Of a DNA stretch of 64,000 nucleotides, positions 52,001 to 63,391 are shown one piece after another. The stretch comes from Prostheceraeus crozeri. Lineage: Eukaryota > Platyhelminthes > Polycladida > Euryleptidae. Numbering within the stretch: position 1 is the first letter of the stretch; the number at the start of each line of letters is the position of its first letter. Location of the stretch: positions 1-64,000 of the forward strand of contig CAJQUW010008650.1 of assembly GCA_907163375.1 (NCBI GenBank). The letters are read 5' to 3'. The notes under the pieces were generated by a model that saw nothing but the letters and a program-made list of their open reading frames with translations, did not search any database and had not been told where the DNA came from. The position numbers and the translations under genes are program-made.

Positions 52001-53062
52001 CTAGGGTCGTTGAGGGATCGGTCGGCGCTTTCCTCCTCTGCAGGCATTGCCAGCGGTGTGACGTCTCAAATTGTAGGCTGAGGCGAAGACCCTGTCACAC
52101 CGCTGGCATCGAAAGTCCTTCTCTTCGACTTCAATCTCCCTCTCCTCTCCCACTATCTCCAACTCCTGTTCCTCCAGCAATCTCTCCACCAACTTGATGG
52201 AGAGGAGAGGGGGGTCGGCCGCTGCAGGCCGTGGTGGTGATGCTGGGATGACGATGGGACGGGGGGGGGAACGTCGCCGTCCAGGAGGTAGGCAGCCAGA
52301 TCTGTTGAGAAAAGAGATTAGTAGCATGATCATAATTTCAAGTTTGAAGTCTTAGCCCCCTATTTCCCAATCACGGATACTTCCCATCGAAGGACTGTAA
52401 CTCCGGCAACACCGATGGACGCGTAGGAGGTAGGAAATGGACGCGAGCCGAGGGTGGAAGGGTCCTTAGCTTCGGTGTCGGAGGGATGGGGTGACGAGAA
52501 GCAGGCACTGGTGCAGGGACGGGCGCAGGGAGCGTAGCAGGTGGTGGAGGTGGGGCAATAACAATGCCCGAGAGAGGAGTCGCAGCTTGGGCGGAGGTAG
52601 ACGGGTGGGAAGGTAGGGCCGGAAATTTGGCTTCGAATCTCCGCCTCGCGGCTTCCTCCCACTTTTTCATCTTGGCCATATCTGTAGAGAGGAAAGAGAG
52701 ATTAGATAATGAGGCAAAGATGGTGCAAAGGATCTGAAACAGTCTAAACATGAAATGTTAAAAATACTTACACTTGCCAAGCCACTCATAGGCTTCCCCG
52801 ATTGTTCCTTGGGGGACGGGTTCCCCATTACGAAGGCATTCATGTACTAAAAAAGAATGACAGCAAAGATAAGTAGAGCTAAGATTTTGGATTCGGTTTA
52901 AACATGAACAGAATAAGGGAGTGGCTCTTGATTTTAATGAGGATGTCTACCCTAATGATGTTAGTAATGGAGTCAACCTTGATACAAATACTTACATTGC
53001 TCGATGGTAGCCTTTTCCATCTCGACAGCAATGCGGTAGTTCTCAACTTTGTTGAATTCCAT
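52001..53062 (-). CDS. Spliced Pro-rich, acidic, C2H2-type zinc-finger protein (four coding exons)
   Basis: Four coding exons are predicted: 52996-53062, 52772-52846, 52381-52681 and 52001-52301. All three introns begin GT (GTAAGT, GTAAGT, GTATCC) and end AG after pyrimidine tracts, and phases agree, giving 744 coding bases (247 codons plus stop). Exon 1 starts MEFNKVENYRIAVEMEKATI; exon 2 has NGEPVPQGTIGEAYEWLGK; exon 3 has MAKMKKWEEAARRRFEAKFP and a long Pro/Ala stretch; exon 4 has an acidic LLEEQELEIVGEEREIEVEE helix and FRCQRCDRVFASAYNLRRHT, a C2H2/C2HC finger. Likely a DNA-binding regulator of the element. If intron 3 is retained, the frame ends at 52371 without the finger. No homologue recognised. 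Confidence 0.6.
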
Positions 53063-53560
53063 TTTCTTGTTAGGATGCAGATTACGTTAGTAGATTTTCA
53101 ATCACTGAAAAGGAAAGATGAGAATCGTTTCATTTGCCTAGTCAACGTTTATCATAGGAACAATCATTGAAGTGACATCTAATGAATTACATTTCACTCT
53201 ACTCCATATCATAAAGACTAACCTTTGTCGAATGGCTGAAGTACTCTGACCTGGCGAGAGAAAGCGTCACGTTGAGTATGAAGTCGAACGCCCAACATGA
53301 GCAACGGCTCAGAGGTTTCGGTCTAACAAACGACGAACAACCCGTGCAACGCAATCCCTCTGCGGCAGTACCCGCCGTCCCGAAGGAACGCTCGAGCAAA
53401 GGAGGTATTACAGCGATGATATGTTTTATGAGCAGAAGATATGATAGCAAGAGACTATTCAACTTGATAGCAAGTCAAAACAAGCTGATAGCAGGAGCTC
53501 ACCGACACTCACCTTGTGAAAGATAAATGTGAAGAGCATAGCTGGTGCACTGCCTTTTAA
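53063..53560 (-). promoter_or_regulatory. Promoter, 5' UTR exon and intron of the spliced gene
   Basis: On the minus strand a TTTTAAAAGG TATA-like box (53551-53560) is followed by a short exon ending TTCACAAG at 53513, a donor GTGAGTGTC, and an acceptor CCTTTTCAG ending at 53105. The start codon lies 42 bases into the next exon. The 408-base intron contains a degenerate module that is repeated upstream. Confidence 0.45.
53275..53440 (+). repeat. Degenerate three-copy module, copy 1
   Basis: Words such as ACGTTGAG, CCCAACATGAG, GGTTTCGGTCTAA, CCGCCGTCCCG.AGGAAC and TATTACAGC recur in the same order at 55080-55245, and more faintly at 54710-54890 (TACAACGTTGAG, AGAGGTTTCACAAGG, CGCTACGG). Each is followed by (C)AGCTTGATAGCAAG or GATAGCAAG words. 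Origin unknown; could be diverged gene copies or repeated regulatory DNA. Confidence 0.45.
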
Positions 53561-53721
53561 AAGATTTTCCTAAGCGGTGAATGGATGAGACCTCTCGTCC
53601 AATCACAGACGGGATAGAGTTTCCGATGTGCGCACGCACATTTGTAACGCGTTCTTAAAATCGTGTTAGGCAAAAATGTTGTTTAGCAATAGACTCAACC
53701 ATGCCACTGAAGTCAATACAT

Positions 53722-54027
53722 TTAAACATGATGATTGCGCGATTCGTAGTCATCAAGAGAGCTTCGGAGGCTTAATTTGCTGAGAGAGTCTTTAATTCTC
53801 TCTATGGTAGCAGCATCAACCTCTACTGCTACTAACTGACTACTTGGGGGTGGTATATAGCCCCACTGAGTCCTATCATCATAATCGACGCAATCAGATG
53901 CGCCTATGCGAGCAAGATTGTTAAAAATCTTTTCTCGCTCTTCAGCCCGCTGAAACTCTTGAAATAGATTTCTCGGCTTCAGCCGAGGATTGTCAGGAGA
54001 GCTGACCAGAGTGTTCGGCGTCTGCAT
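53722..54027 (-). CDS. Small acidic protein of unknown function
   Basis: 101 codons from the ATG at 54027: MQTPNTLVSSPDNPRLKPRN, a helical FQEFQRAEEREKIFNNLARI segment, DDRTQWGYIPPPSSQ and a C-terminal IERIKDSLSKLSLRSSLDDY helix. The frame is open further upstream to 54150, but the TATA box at 54058-54066 makes 54027 the plausible start. Nothing similar is visible in the part of element 1 in this window. Function unknown. Confidence 0.45.
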   Translation of the reverse strand: MQTPNTLVSSPDNPRLKPRNLFQEFQRAEEREKIFNNLARIGASDCVDYDDRTQWGYIPPPSSQLVAVEVDAATIERIKDSLSKLSLRSSLDDYESRNHHV

Positions 54028-54057
54028 GATTGAAATGAAATTAAATGAGAGTCGCCG

Positions 54058-54066
54058 GTTTATATA
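54058..54066 (-). promoter_or_regulatory. TATA box for the 53722-54027 gene
   Basis: TATATAAAC on the minus strand, about 32-40 bases upstream of the ATG at 54027; transcription would start very close to the start codon. Confidence 0.5.
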
Positions 54067-54150
54067 CCCAGCGAGCACAAAGCCATGATTCAGACCTTCC
54101 TTATTTGGCCATACGTTTGACATGACAACAGCCAACAGCGGTTTTGCCAT

Positions 54151-55621
54151 GTATGGGCATCGGCAGTCACCGTGCTTTCAGTTACCAACTCCCAACACAA
54201 AGACGGGTTACCCTATGACGCGAAAAGGATTGACGTAAATGTCTGCAGTAACCCTCTCATTTTTTACGAAGTTACAATGGCAAACGATATACGTTGCCAA
54301 GCCTGAGTTACTGAGACTAGACGAGATTTCTCAAACGCGTGTTGTTGTAAAAACTATTTGACTACACAAGCGCTTACATTTTATGACATTTCTGTGTCAT
54401 AAAACGCCATGATCAAACTTTCTAACTATACATCAACCTGTGTTGCAGTAAAACTTTTGTACAACATGATAAAGTTTCTGACTACACTCACAAGAGCTTG
54501 TTCACTACTAAAGAGAGAAGTCTGATGTGTTTTGTGTGGCGCATGAATGCCCTCCCAATTCATTCCATTCATCATTTCGTCTCCATGATAGAGACAAGCA
54601 GAACGCATGGTTCATTCTCCCATGGTTGGCCAACTGTCGGGATACAAGTGCAATGGAGATTTTATGAGGTAACCTGTGGCAGATAGCTAAATGTCGTCCT
54701 GGCGGTCAGAGTACAACGTTGAGACGAACGGCAACCACTTGGAAACATGACGCAGAGAGGTTTCACAAGGATTACCATTGCCCACGTCCCGTGCAGTACT
54801 CATCGCTACGGACTTTACCGCTGTCTCGAAAGAACGCCCACCAACAGGAAGTATGACACCGAAAATCTCCGTGACTTGCACCGTCAATGACTTGATAGGC
54901 AGACATGAAAACCGGTGGAGTTATTTACAAGAGGAAACATCCCAAGTCGTTGCTTTGATCAGCTTGATAGCAAGCCGTAGAGAGGGATAGCAAGCCGTGA
55001 TTCACCAGCGTTTTGCAATGGAGATGTTTAGATGCCACCCATGACAAGATTGCTAAGACTCAACCGATTGGCGTTCAAAGTGCTACGTTGAGAACTGTGT
55101 CAAATGCCCAACATGAGTTGCCCCAGCGGTTTCGGTCTAAAATATGACACACTCCCTTGCCACACTTATCACTACGGCATCGTCCGCCGTCCCGGAGGAA
55201 CACCCTGTCAGTGGAATATTACAGCAAAACTCTCCGTGTCTTGCTCGCTTTCAGTGAAAAGCCGCTTATACCATGAGAAAACTGGCTCAGACATCATTAA
55301 AAATGCTTTCATTGACTTCAGCAGGGTCGAAAACCCCAGAAAACTTCCAAAACTAGTGAATTTCAAATTTTCAACTTTTTAGCACTACTTATGAAATTTA
55401 TAAGTAGTCTATCACATAGGTTTGATCAATAGCGACCGAACCGTTTTTGAATTAAGTCAAACGGACTTGTAGAAGCAAAGTTACAAGCCTTTAAAGTTTT
55501 GGAGTCTTTTATGGCTTGGAGACGAAGGCCATCTCCTGACAAACCTCTAAGTCTGACGCCTTAGCTGATATCAGCAATGAAATTTTCTAAGTCAGTTTCT
55601 AACAGAACCCGGTTTTTGAGA
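54151..55621. other. Two further copies of the degenerate module; no gene recognised
   Basis: Contains module copies at about 54710-54890 and 55080-55245, see 53275-53440. The ORFs here (60-92 codons) are not recognisable. At 55384-55410 an imperfect palindrome ACTACTTAT...ATAAGTAGT resembles two element ends facing each other. Confidence 0.35.
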
Positions 55622-57243
55622 TTTCCACTGAATTTGTCTTACTCTCAGCTTTCAAACGAGCTATTGCACGACTTTGTACCATCTCTAGAACGAAAAGTTG
55701 GAAGATCGCTGCCGAGGGGGGGGAGGTCAGCACTTTTTCTCTCCGATTGAGCTGGAAAGAAGTTCCTAGACCCAACATTGACCGAACCGTCCGAATTTGC
55801 ACTCAGTTTTCCCATCCCAGCACTCCTTCATGTCAAAAAACGACTTTTCTCATCCCAAAACATCCAAAACCTGACTTTTCCAACTCTGACGTTTTCCTGC
55901 CATTTTCCTCCCTAAAATCAGGAAAATAAGACCAAACTGAGCTTTCCACTGCTTTTTTTTCACTCTCAGCTTTCAAACGAGCTATTGCACGACTTTGTAC
56001 CATCTCTAGAACGAAAAGTTGGAAGATCGCTGCCGAGGGGGGGGAGGTCAGCACTTTTTCTCTCCGATTGAGCTGGAAAGAAGTTCCTAGACCCAACATT
56101 GACCGAACCGTCCGAATTTGCACTCAGTTTTCCCATCCCAGCACTCCTTCATGTCAAAAAACGACTTTTCTCATCCCAAAACATCCAAAACCTGACTTTT
56201 CCAACTCTGACGTTTTCCTGCCATTTTCCTCCCTAAAATCAGGAAAATAAGACCAAACTGAGCTTTCCACTGAATTTGTCTCACTCTCAGCTTTCAAACG
56301 AGCTATTGCACGACTTTGTACCATCTCTAGAACGAAAAGTTGGAAGATCGCTGCCGAGGGGGGGGGGGAGGTCAGCACTTTTTCTCTCCGATTGAGCTGG
56401 AAACATCCTTCCTAACCCAACATTGGCCAAAACGTCCGAATTTGCACTCCGTGTTCCCATCCGAGACCTTCATGTCGAAAAACGACTTTTCTCATCCCAA
56501 AACATCAAAAAAACCTGACTTTTCCAACTCTGACGTTTTCCTGCCATTTTCCTCCCTAAACCCAAGAAAATAGGACCAAACTGAGCTTTCCACTGCTTTT
56601 TTTTCATTCTTAGCTTTCAAATGAGCTATCACACGACTTTCTACGATCTCTAACGCCAAAGTTGGAATTCTCGTTCCAGAGGGGGGACGTCATCGAAATT
56701 TTTCTCTCCAATGTCGCTGGAAACATCCTTCCTAACTCAAAATTTCACGTTGAGTCCGTATTTGGCCTCCAATTTCACATCCGAGGTCTCCTTCATGCCG
56801 AAAAACGACTTTCTCATCCCAAAACCACCAACACCCACCCTTTTCCAACTCTGTCGTTTTCAGAGATTCCACCCCTTGCCTCTCAGGAAAACTCCTCCCT
56901 GCCTTCCTTCCCTACCCAAAATTTCACGTAGATTCCAAATCTGACCTCCAATTTCACATCCAAACCCTCCTTCATGACGATTTCCAACTTTTCTCATCCC
57001 AAAACCACCAACACCCACCTTTTCTCACTCTAGCCTTCCCACATTCCTACCGACTTCCTTCCCACCCCTTGCCTCACAGTTCCTCCTTCCTTCCTTCCAG
57101 AGGGAAGGGGGTAGGGACCCGTTTTCTCCTCTCGGACCCATCCTTCCATCACATCCTTGGCGACCTCCTTCCTCTCACCAGAGGAGAGGATGAGTCAGCA
57201 TTGCTCCTCATTTTGCACTTGATTTTGTCAGGGGATTACTACT
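55622..57243 (-). repeat. Right terminal inverted repeat of element 2 with 321-bp tandem array
   Basis: The word CTATTGCACGACTTT begins at 55661, 55982 and 56303 (period 321), with a diverged fourth unit at 56626 (CTATCACACGACTTT). Each unit carries a run of 6-11 G followed by (A/G)GTCAGC or ACGTCATC. 56842-57243 is the nearly perfect inverted copy of 41456-41856. The left repeat has fewer array units, so unit number differs between the ends of one element. Confidence 0.88.
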
Positions 57244-58060
57244 TATGCCCTCGTCCTTTGGGCTCGTGCGTAGACATGTTGATCTGGGAAAATGCAATAA
57301 AGATGAAATTTCATGGAGAAGATATTGTGTCTGATGAAGATAGTAAATAACAAGAAATACTGCGGAATGCTGTGAAATCGCGATTATTTGGATACTTCAG
57401 CAATAATTGTTTCAGTTTCAAGGTATTCATCCGCTAAGTTTCTCATTCTATTGACAACAAAATTGAAAAAGCATCCAAAACACTTTTGAAAATGGAAATG
57501 GATGTTAAATGAGGAATATTGCAGTGTAATGATAACTATTTTTGACTTCTTTCAGCGAAATGAAACTGTGGAAGCAAATTTAGGCTTTACCGTCGATAAA
57601 TGACCAAACTTGAGAAGGGAAATGTAATTTGATGGAAGCTACGGATCTGCGGGAAATCAATCAGACCGAGATATGCAGGTCTTCGTGTTGATGGGAATCA
57701 ATTGATGGAATGATGGGATTGCGAGCATGGGAATCGACCTCACATCGTCTGAGTGCTTTTACACGTGCAACTAACTTTATTGGTTGCACTTTCGATCTAT
57801 GATAAGTCAGAGAAGAATGGACAAGCAATGAACGTAAGGGTATGCCTTAAATAAGTGATGGCTATCGCACTCTAGGTTTCGTCGAGACAACTCCCTATTG
57901 CTTGACAGCGCGCGGAGACGAATTGCACGGTTTCAGTACGCTTTCATACATAGATACACAGGAGGGTAGCTAAATGACATTGATAAAAGTTCGATTTCTA
58001 TGGCTTAAAATATGCCTATCTTAATGGCATAAAGTAACAATGTACTGTCTTATCCGCAGA
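57244..58060. other. No gene recognised
   Basis: Flanking intergenic DNA right of element 2. No credible ORF or repeat. Confidence 0.35.
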
Positions 58061-58066
58061 ATTACA

Positions 58067-58679
58067 TTGTTTAATTGTAGCACTTTACTAGAAGTGCAGA
58101 CTGATTGGCGATGGCACATGCAGGAACTTACTAAGTGGACAAAGAGAAATGTTCAATGCACAGCATTAGATTGTTTAACCGTGTCACTTTGGTAGAAGTG
58201 CAAACTGATTCAAACAGATGGCACATGAAGGAACTTAATAAGTGGGCAAAAAGAAATTTTTAATACCTTACAGAGATAGGAAAATAGTCGTGCGTCGCTT
58301 GCGGATTGCTGTAAATTTCTTCAAAATGCTCCGATCGCCACGACTCCTTCAAATTCGAAGAATTCAGATCATTGCGCAAAAGTTTTCTCGATAATGTTGG
58401 GCCCTCCGATCATTGTTAAAAAAAGTTAGCAGGCGCACGAAAAAACGTTCACAAACTTCTCTGTAGAACTTGACATCGTCTGCGGTTGACATCGTGTGAT
58501 CCGGTTGATAACAGTCACTGAAACATTGCACACTTTGGCGTGTTTAATGTTGAACAGGCTGCTTATTGTTCGTTTGCTATGGTATTTATTCAGGAGATTG
58601 TGCCATTTCATTTGCGTTGCATGTTCCAATGTTTAATTTCTAGTCAAACAGAAGAAGAGACGACCTGTCTAATTCTGTG
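58067..58679 (+). repeat. Dispersed repeat family A: partial copy followed by a full copy
   Basis: 58067-58150 is a 5' fragment (GCACTTTACTAGAAGTGC). 58158-58679 looks complete: it starts CACAGCATTAGATTGTTTAA and ends GACCTGTCTAATTCTGTG, so the ends are imperfect 12-bp inverted repeats (CACAGAATTAGA). About 520 bp, without coding capacity; probably a MITE. No clear target duplication was seen. Confidence 0.65.
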
Positions 58680-58861
58680 GGGCTACCAATCGATCCATTA
58701 TAGAAAACTCAAAGTGAACGCTACGTTGGCGTTATCATAGCGCTGCTTATAAAAATATTTGTCTATTGCTTCAGAATAGCTCCATACTTAACCATTGTAA
58801 ATATCAATTGTTCTATTTCTATGTCATGAAATAAACGTCTGCATACAACGAACCCTATCAA

Positions 58862-59020
58862 CCACAAAAGTCGCCCAGCGGTCGCCGCAACAGCCCTCGG
58901 CGTCGCCGAAGTCGCCGCCGCCCGGCGACTCCTGGTGGCGGTCGCCTCGACTGTATGTGGGCGACCGTTGCCCGGCGACCGCTGTCAGCAGTTGCCTCGA
59001 GTGTCAACGGCGACCTTCAT
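58862..59020. repeat. GC-rich GTCGCC/GGCGAC repeat element
   Basis: A sharply GC-rich island in AT-rich DNA made of alternating GTCGCC, GGCGACC and CCCGGCGAC words. The edges are AAAGTCGCCCAGCG and CAACGGCGACCTTC, partly inverted. Probably a short transposon end-to-end remnant. Confidence 0.5.
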
Positions 59021-60190
59021 CATATGTCTGGTTTTAGCATTTAACTAGCCTCCATGATGTCAGAAAGGCAATATTCCTGCTTCGCAAAACTGATAAATTG
59101 CAAAAATTTCGGCAATCAGCTTCAGAGTTTCTAATTAAGACTCAAATGTAGAATGCTTGTGGAAAAAGATGCTTCTGATGCAGAAATTCGAACGCATTTA
59201 ATCAAACTAGATCGATGCATTTCCCGCGAGAAAATGAGTCGTGGGTCCCTCGTCAAAAAGTCTTGGGCCACATGAAAAAATTGGGACAAACAAATTTTTC
59301 GAAAATGGCTTATTTGGAAGTAAAAATGCATGATCATATCAATTTGTGACCGCTGTCATCGAAAAATGACGTGAAATGTGATGTCTTGAAGTCGAGGTTT
59401 GGGCCCCCCAATTTTCACGTTTATTTTTTTGACAGGGAGTGGTCGTGAGTCAGCCCTTAAATTCACACGAGCTAATTTTGAAATAGAACGACCCCAGAGT
59501 TGTCACACACATTGAGCAGCGAATTTGTTGTGATTTCTAAGAAAAAACGTATCTCCAATGTTAGTGGAATGGCCCGAAACTGTCATCGATCGGCTGTCTG
59601 GCACATCTAGGCAAGTTTTTCCTTGGAATAAATAACCTTAGCTCTCATTTCTCTCAGTGATTTTCGCTACATGATGATGATGCATTCAATCGTGAAATGT
59701 TGCGTCAAACATCTTTGGTTGCAATGCTTCATATATATTTGCATGACGCATCGATGACAATGAAAAAAATTGCTCAAAATTCTTGACTTGACCGTGAACT
59801 TTATATCATTCTGACCATGATTCTGACTATGCCTGAATTTCACCGCTTGTCAATTTTTTTGGTCAATCAAGGTTGCAAGTTGTATTATTGTTCATTCATT
59901 AAATTGTGAATGAATGGAAGAATCCTCAATGAGTGTTGCATAATATCTCGGTCGCTTCAAGCCTGTGATACAGTGAGGGAGAGAATGGAGAGAGAGAATT
60001 CTATTAATAGAAGAGCGCTTTGTCCAGTCCAGCCCGATAGCAGATAACTTTCTCGTGCGCCTTCGATAGCGTAGCGCAATCGGAAGATCACATTTCAACT
60101 CGAGGGGTGAAATAGAGGTCATCGCTTCATTTCACAAAAAGAAATAGCGCAAAATAATCTGGAAGTTTCATTCGTGTCTCTACACTGTTA
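59021..60190. other. No gene recognised
   Basis: Intergenic sequence; nothing recognisable. Confidence 0.35.
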
Positions 60191-60198
60191 GGCAAAAT

Positions 60199-60470
60199 GG
60201 TCCGTATTACAGGTAGGAAAGGGTCCGTATTACAGGTAGGAAAGGGTCCGTATTACGATGGTCCGAAATTATTTTCAGAAAAATTCTGTCACGTGTGTTA
60301 TTTATTACTGATTAATGCTTGCATACCTGAAAAATTGCTAACAATAAAGTTTAAAGAAAAAAGCAAAGTTGATTTTATCCAATATTGCATGAAATCTTTA
60401 GAGGGTCCGTATTCACAATATATGTGAAGGTCCGAAATATGGTCGGTAATATTTCATAGGGTCCGTAGGC
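60199..60470 (+). repeat. GGTCCGTA-repeat cluster
   Basis: GGTCCGTATT occurs four times (three with intervening ACAGGTAGGAAAG spacers, units of about 24 bp), plus GGTCCGAAAT twice and GGTCCGTAGG once. Between them lies an AT-rich 120-base segment. It may be a small mobile element with such words at both ends. Confidence 0.5.
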
Positions 60471-62548
60471 CACACTGGTTGACAAAATTGCGGAAAAATT
60501 GCAATATATATCCGATAATACAGAAATAGTGCAATTTATAATTTGATGATATAAAACCATTACGATTTATATATAAACTGAAAAATTGCAGTTTCTGAAA
60601 GTTATATATATATTGCAATAAAATCATATGAAATGCAAATTATGAAAAGTATTGTAGAGGGCGCTCAAAGAGATCAATGACTTAGAATATGGTTAGTATG
60701 TATGAATCAGATTGTCTGTAGGTGCGGTGACTTATTATTTTACGCCCGTATTATAAGACGCATAACATTTCGAGAGGCTCTTACTGACTTAAAATGACTG
60801 TATCACTCAACGTCTTTTGGAATTCATTGCAATGCAGTTGTAACATCTCAATGTCAGCTTAATGACGCAAGCAAGTTGACAATGAGTGACATTCAGCGGG
60901 TGCTCCATCCATCCACTTCTTTAGCAATTAAGATTCATTAATTATTCTCCATCACCCACCCCATCAATGTCTTCATTTCTCATTCACATTCATTAACATT
61001 AGCATATGGAAAAGCAGAGCGTTGATTTGAGAATCACGTGCTCCATCTCAATCATCATTCGTTGATTTTAACTTGTAAAACTTTAACATTTCTGTACATG
61101 TGATTGATTTCACTGAGAAGAAAATAAATGTATATATATTTGGTTTTGAGTTCTAGAGCAATGAAAAGTTATGCTTGAAGCGTAAATCAAGGATCTAGAT
61201 ATCATTTGTGGATTAAGGGACATTTGAAATGATCTTCAGATCAGAAATGGAATGAAACATTCAACACAAGTGACAAACTTAATCATACGAAAGAGTCAGT
61301 GCTCCTTTTTAATTGGCTTAAATTTGATGATAGACCAATGAGAATACGCCGACTGCTTTCAATGGATAATGAAATTAGAATTTGCTGTCTTCGACGAGTG
61401 AGAACTGCAAAACTTACGCTCCTGTTCTTTCAAATTAACTACACGTCTGTCGCATCGTTTTTTATGTGATTAGCCATTGAGTGAAATGGTATGTGAATAA
61501 GACATAAATAATATTCAACGTTCGCATAAATTTAAACCATTGATAATTATTTATGTAACATATTTCTTTGAATACCCCGGAATACCCTTGAATTATGAGA
61601 ATGTTATGCTGTACCTTTAAAATGTAGAATTATGGTTAATAATTATTTTTGAATTGAGACTCGAAACAGTAAGGGTCGCATTTTAATAACCTGTATTATT
61701 CATATTATAAATTGCATTGGATAGGTAAGAATATGTTTAGGGAGGAGAAAAGTGAAGACCTAGTGGCCTCGACATGTCGCTTGCCATGTCCATCAAAATC
61801 AAAACTCGAGTTCGGTAGACGAGAGTTATTAGAAAGTTATCTTGAAGGTTTATTCGACTCACGCACGGCGAAAAGAAGTTAAAAACTGTATTCCTTAGCA
61901 TTCATTTCCTATTACACATAGGGAAGAATAGACAATCTCAGCGAATCAACTACGTACCGGCGTACCACCCATGCTCGAGGGATGTAACTTTCCCAGGGCC
62001 TATCACATATGTAATTATGTCTACCTTTATGTCTCACTCAACATCAGTTGGACGAATCAGTAAACGAGTCTACGAGAAGTTAGGTACCTGTATTTTCTCT
62101 AGAAGGTATACCTAACTTGATACGCTCTACATGTAAGCCTAGATGCTTCGTAAAAAAGCGGGTTTGTTCTTGGAGCTACTATTTATACAGAAATTATTTA
62201 CTAGCTTGTTTAGGTTATTAAAACGTACTTTGAATATGTAGGCCTACTGAAATGCTGCATTTGTGCCTATCACATGTAAAAGCCTACGACAAGAGGAAAA
62301 AATTATAAGATACCTAAGGCTTTCGGCTTAGTCCATTACATCCCGCATACAGGTTAACTTGAATTATGTAAACTACCCAAATAACCCTAAACCATTCGCA
62401 ATTATCGTGTCTCCCACACATTTTTCTACTGTGCTTATAGTAGGGCTATTAGGTTATCTTACAATTCGATCACTTGTAGCTACTTGGGCTACCCGGTATT
62501 ATGAAAAGAGTTAGAACTTAAATGACATGATACAAAAATAGGAGGATA
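60471..62548. other. No gene recognised
   Basis: Intergenic, AT-rich; no credible coding frame. Confidence 0.35.
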
Positions 62549-63391
62549 CAAATGAGTTAATCTGCACGTTGTCCACGATGTCGAAGACCAGATTATCACA
62601 AGAATTGTGCACTATTTCTATCATTTCACAATTTCGCTAAGTAAAAGAGACACGTTTTTATGGCAAATTCCGTTCTGGTCACTAATTCAGGCAAAAGCAC
62701 TTTCTTGGAGGACCTCCCCAGACTTGCTTAACATGATTCGGATGTCAAATGAGTTACTCTGCACGTTGTCCACGATGTCGAAGACCAGATTATCACAAGA
62801 ATTGTGCACTATTTCTATCATTTCACAATTTCGCTAAGTGAAAGAGACAGGTTTTTATTGCAAATTCCGTTCTGGTCACTAATTCAGGCAAAAGCACTTT
62901 CTTGGAGGACCTCCCCAGACTTGCTTAACATGATTCGGATGTCAAATGAGTTACTCTGCACGTTGTCCACGATGTCGAAGACCAGATTATCACAAGAATT
63001 GTGCACTATTTCTATCATTTCACAATTTCGCTAAGTGAAAGAGACACGTTTTTATGGCAAATTCCGTTCTGGTCACTAATTCAAGCAAAAGCACTTTCTT
63101 GGAGGACCTCCCCAGACTTGCTTAACATGATTCGGATGTCAAATGAGTTACTCTGCACGTTGTCCACGATGTCGAAGACCAGATTATCACAAGAATTGTG
63201 CACTATTTCTATCATTTCACAATTTCGCTAAGTGAAAGAGACACGTTTTTATGGCAAATTCCGTTCTGGTCACTAATTAAGGCAAAAGCACTTTCTTGGA
63301 GGACCTCCCAGACTTGCTTAACATGATTCGGATGTCAAATGAGTTACTCTGCACGTTGTCCACGATGTCGAAGACCAGATTATCATAAGAA
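62549..63391 (+). repeat. 197-bp satellite array, about 4.3 units
   Basis: Unit begins CAAATGAGTTACTCTGCACG and includes GTCGAAGACCAGATTATCAC, TTTCGCTAAGTGAAAGAGAC and ACTTTCTTGGAGGACCTCCC. Corresponding positions recur every 197 bases (for example 62607, 62804, 63001) with very few differences (a one-base loss in the last full unit). The 76-codon ORF in each unit is a by-product. Confidence 0.95.

Larger units (their letters stand above)
41456..57243. mobile_element. Element 2: 15.8-kb Polinton-like element with terminal inverted repeats, lacking capsid genes
   Basis: The ends are inverted copies starting AGTAGTAATCCCCTGACAAA (41456) and ending in its complement at 57243. AG...CT termini and long inverted repeats are Polinton features. 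The 6-base flanks TCTACC and TATGCC match at 4 of 6 positions, so the target duplication is decayed or doubtful. Content: early-region genes and a TBP-like gene on the plus strand, PolB and a spliced zinc-finger gene on the minus strand. No capsid protein, protease, ATPase or integrase is present. The virion cluster seems deleted at 47450-48385 or moved elsewhere. Confidence 0.85.

Noticed and set aside
52360-52662. 100-codon minus-strand ORF overlapping exon 3
   Set aside because: Different phase from the spliced gene, whose exon boundaries and phases fit together; no recognisable domain.
55384-55410. ACTACTTAT...ATAAGTAGT palindrome as a junction of two element ends
   Set aside because: The sequences on either side do not match the known terminal repeats next to the motif, so a chance palindrome is equally likely.
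62607-63231. Three identical 76-codon ORFs
   Set aside because: Products of the 197-bp satellite; no recognisable protein features.
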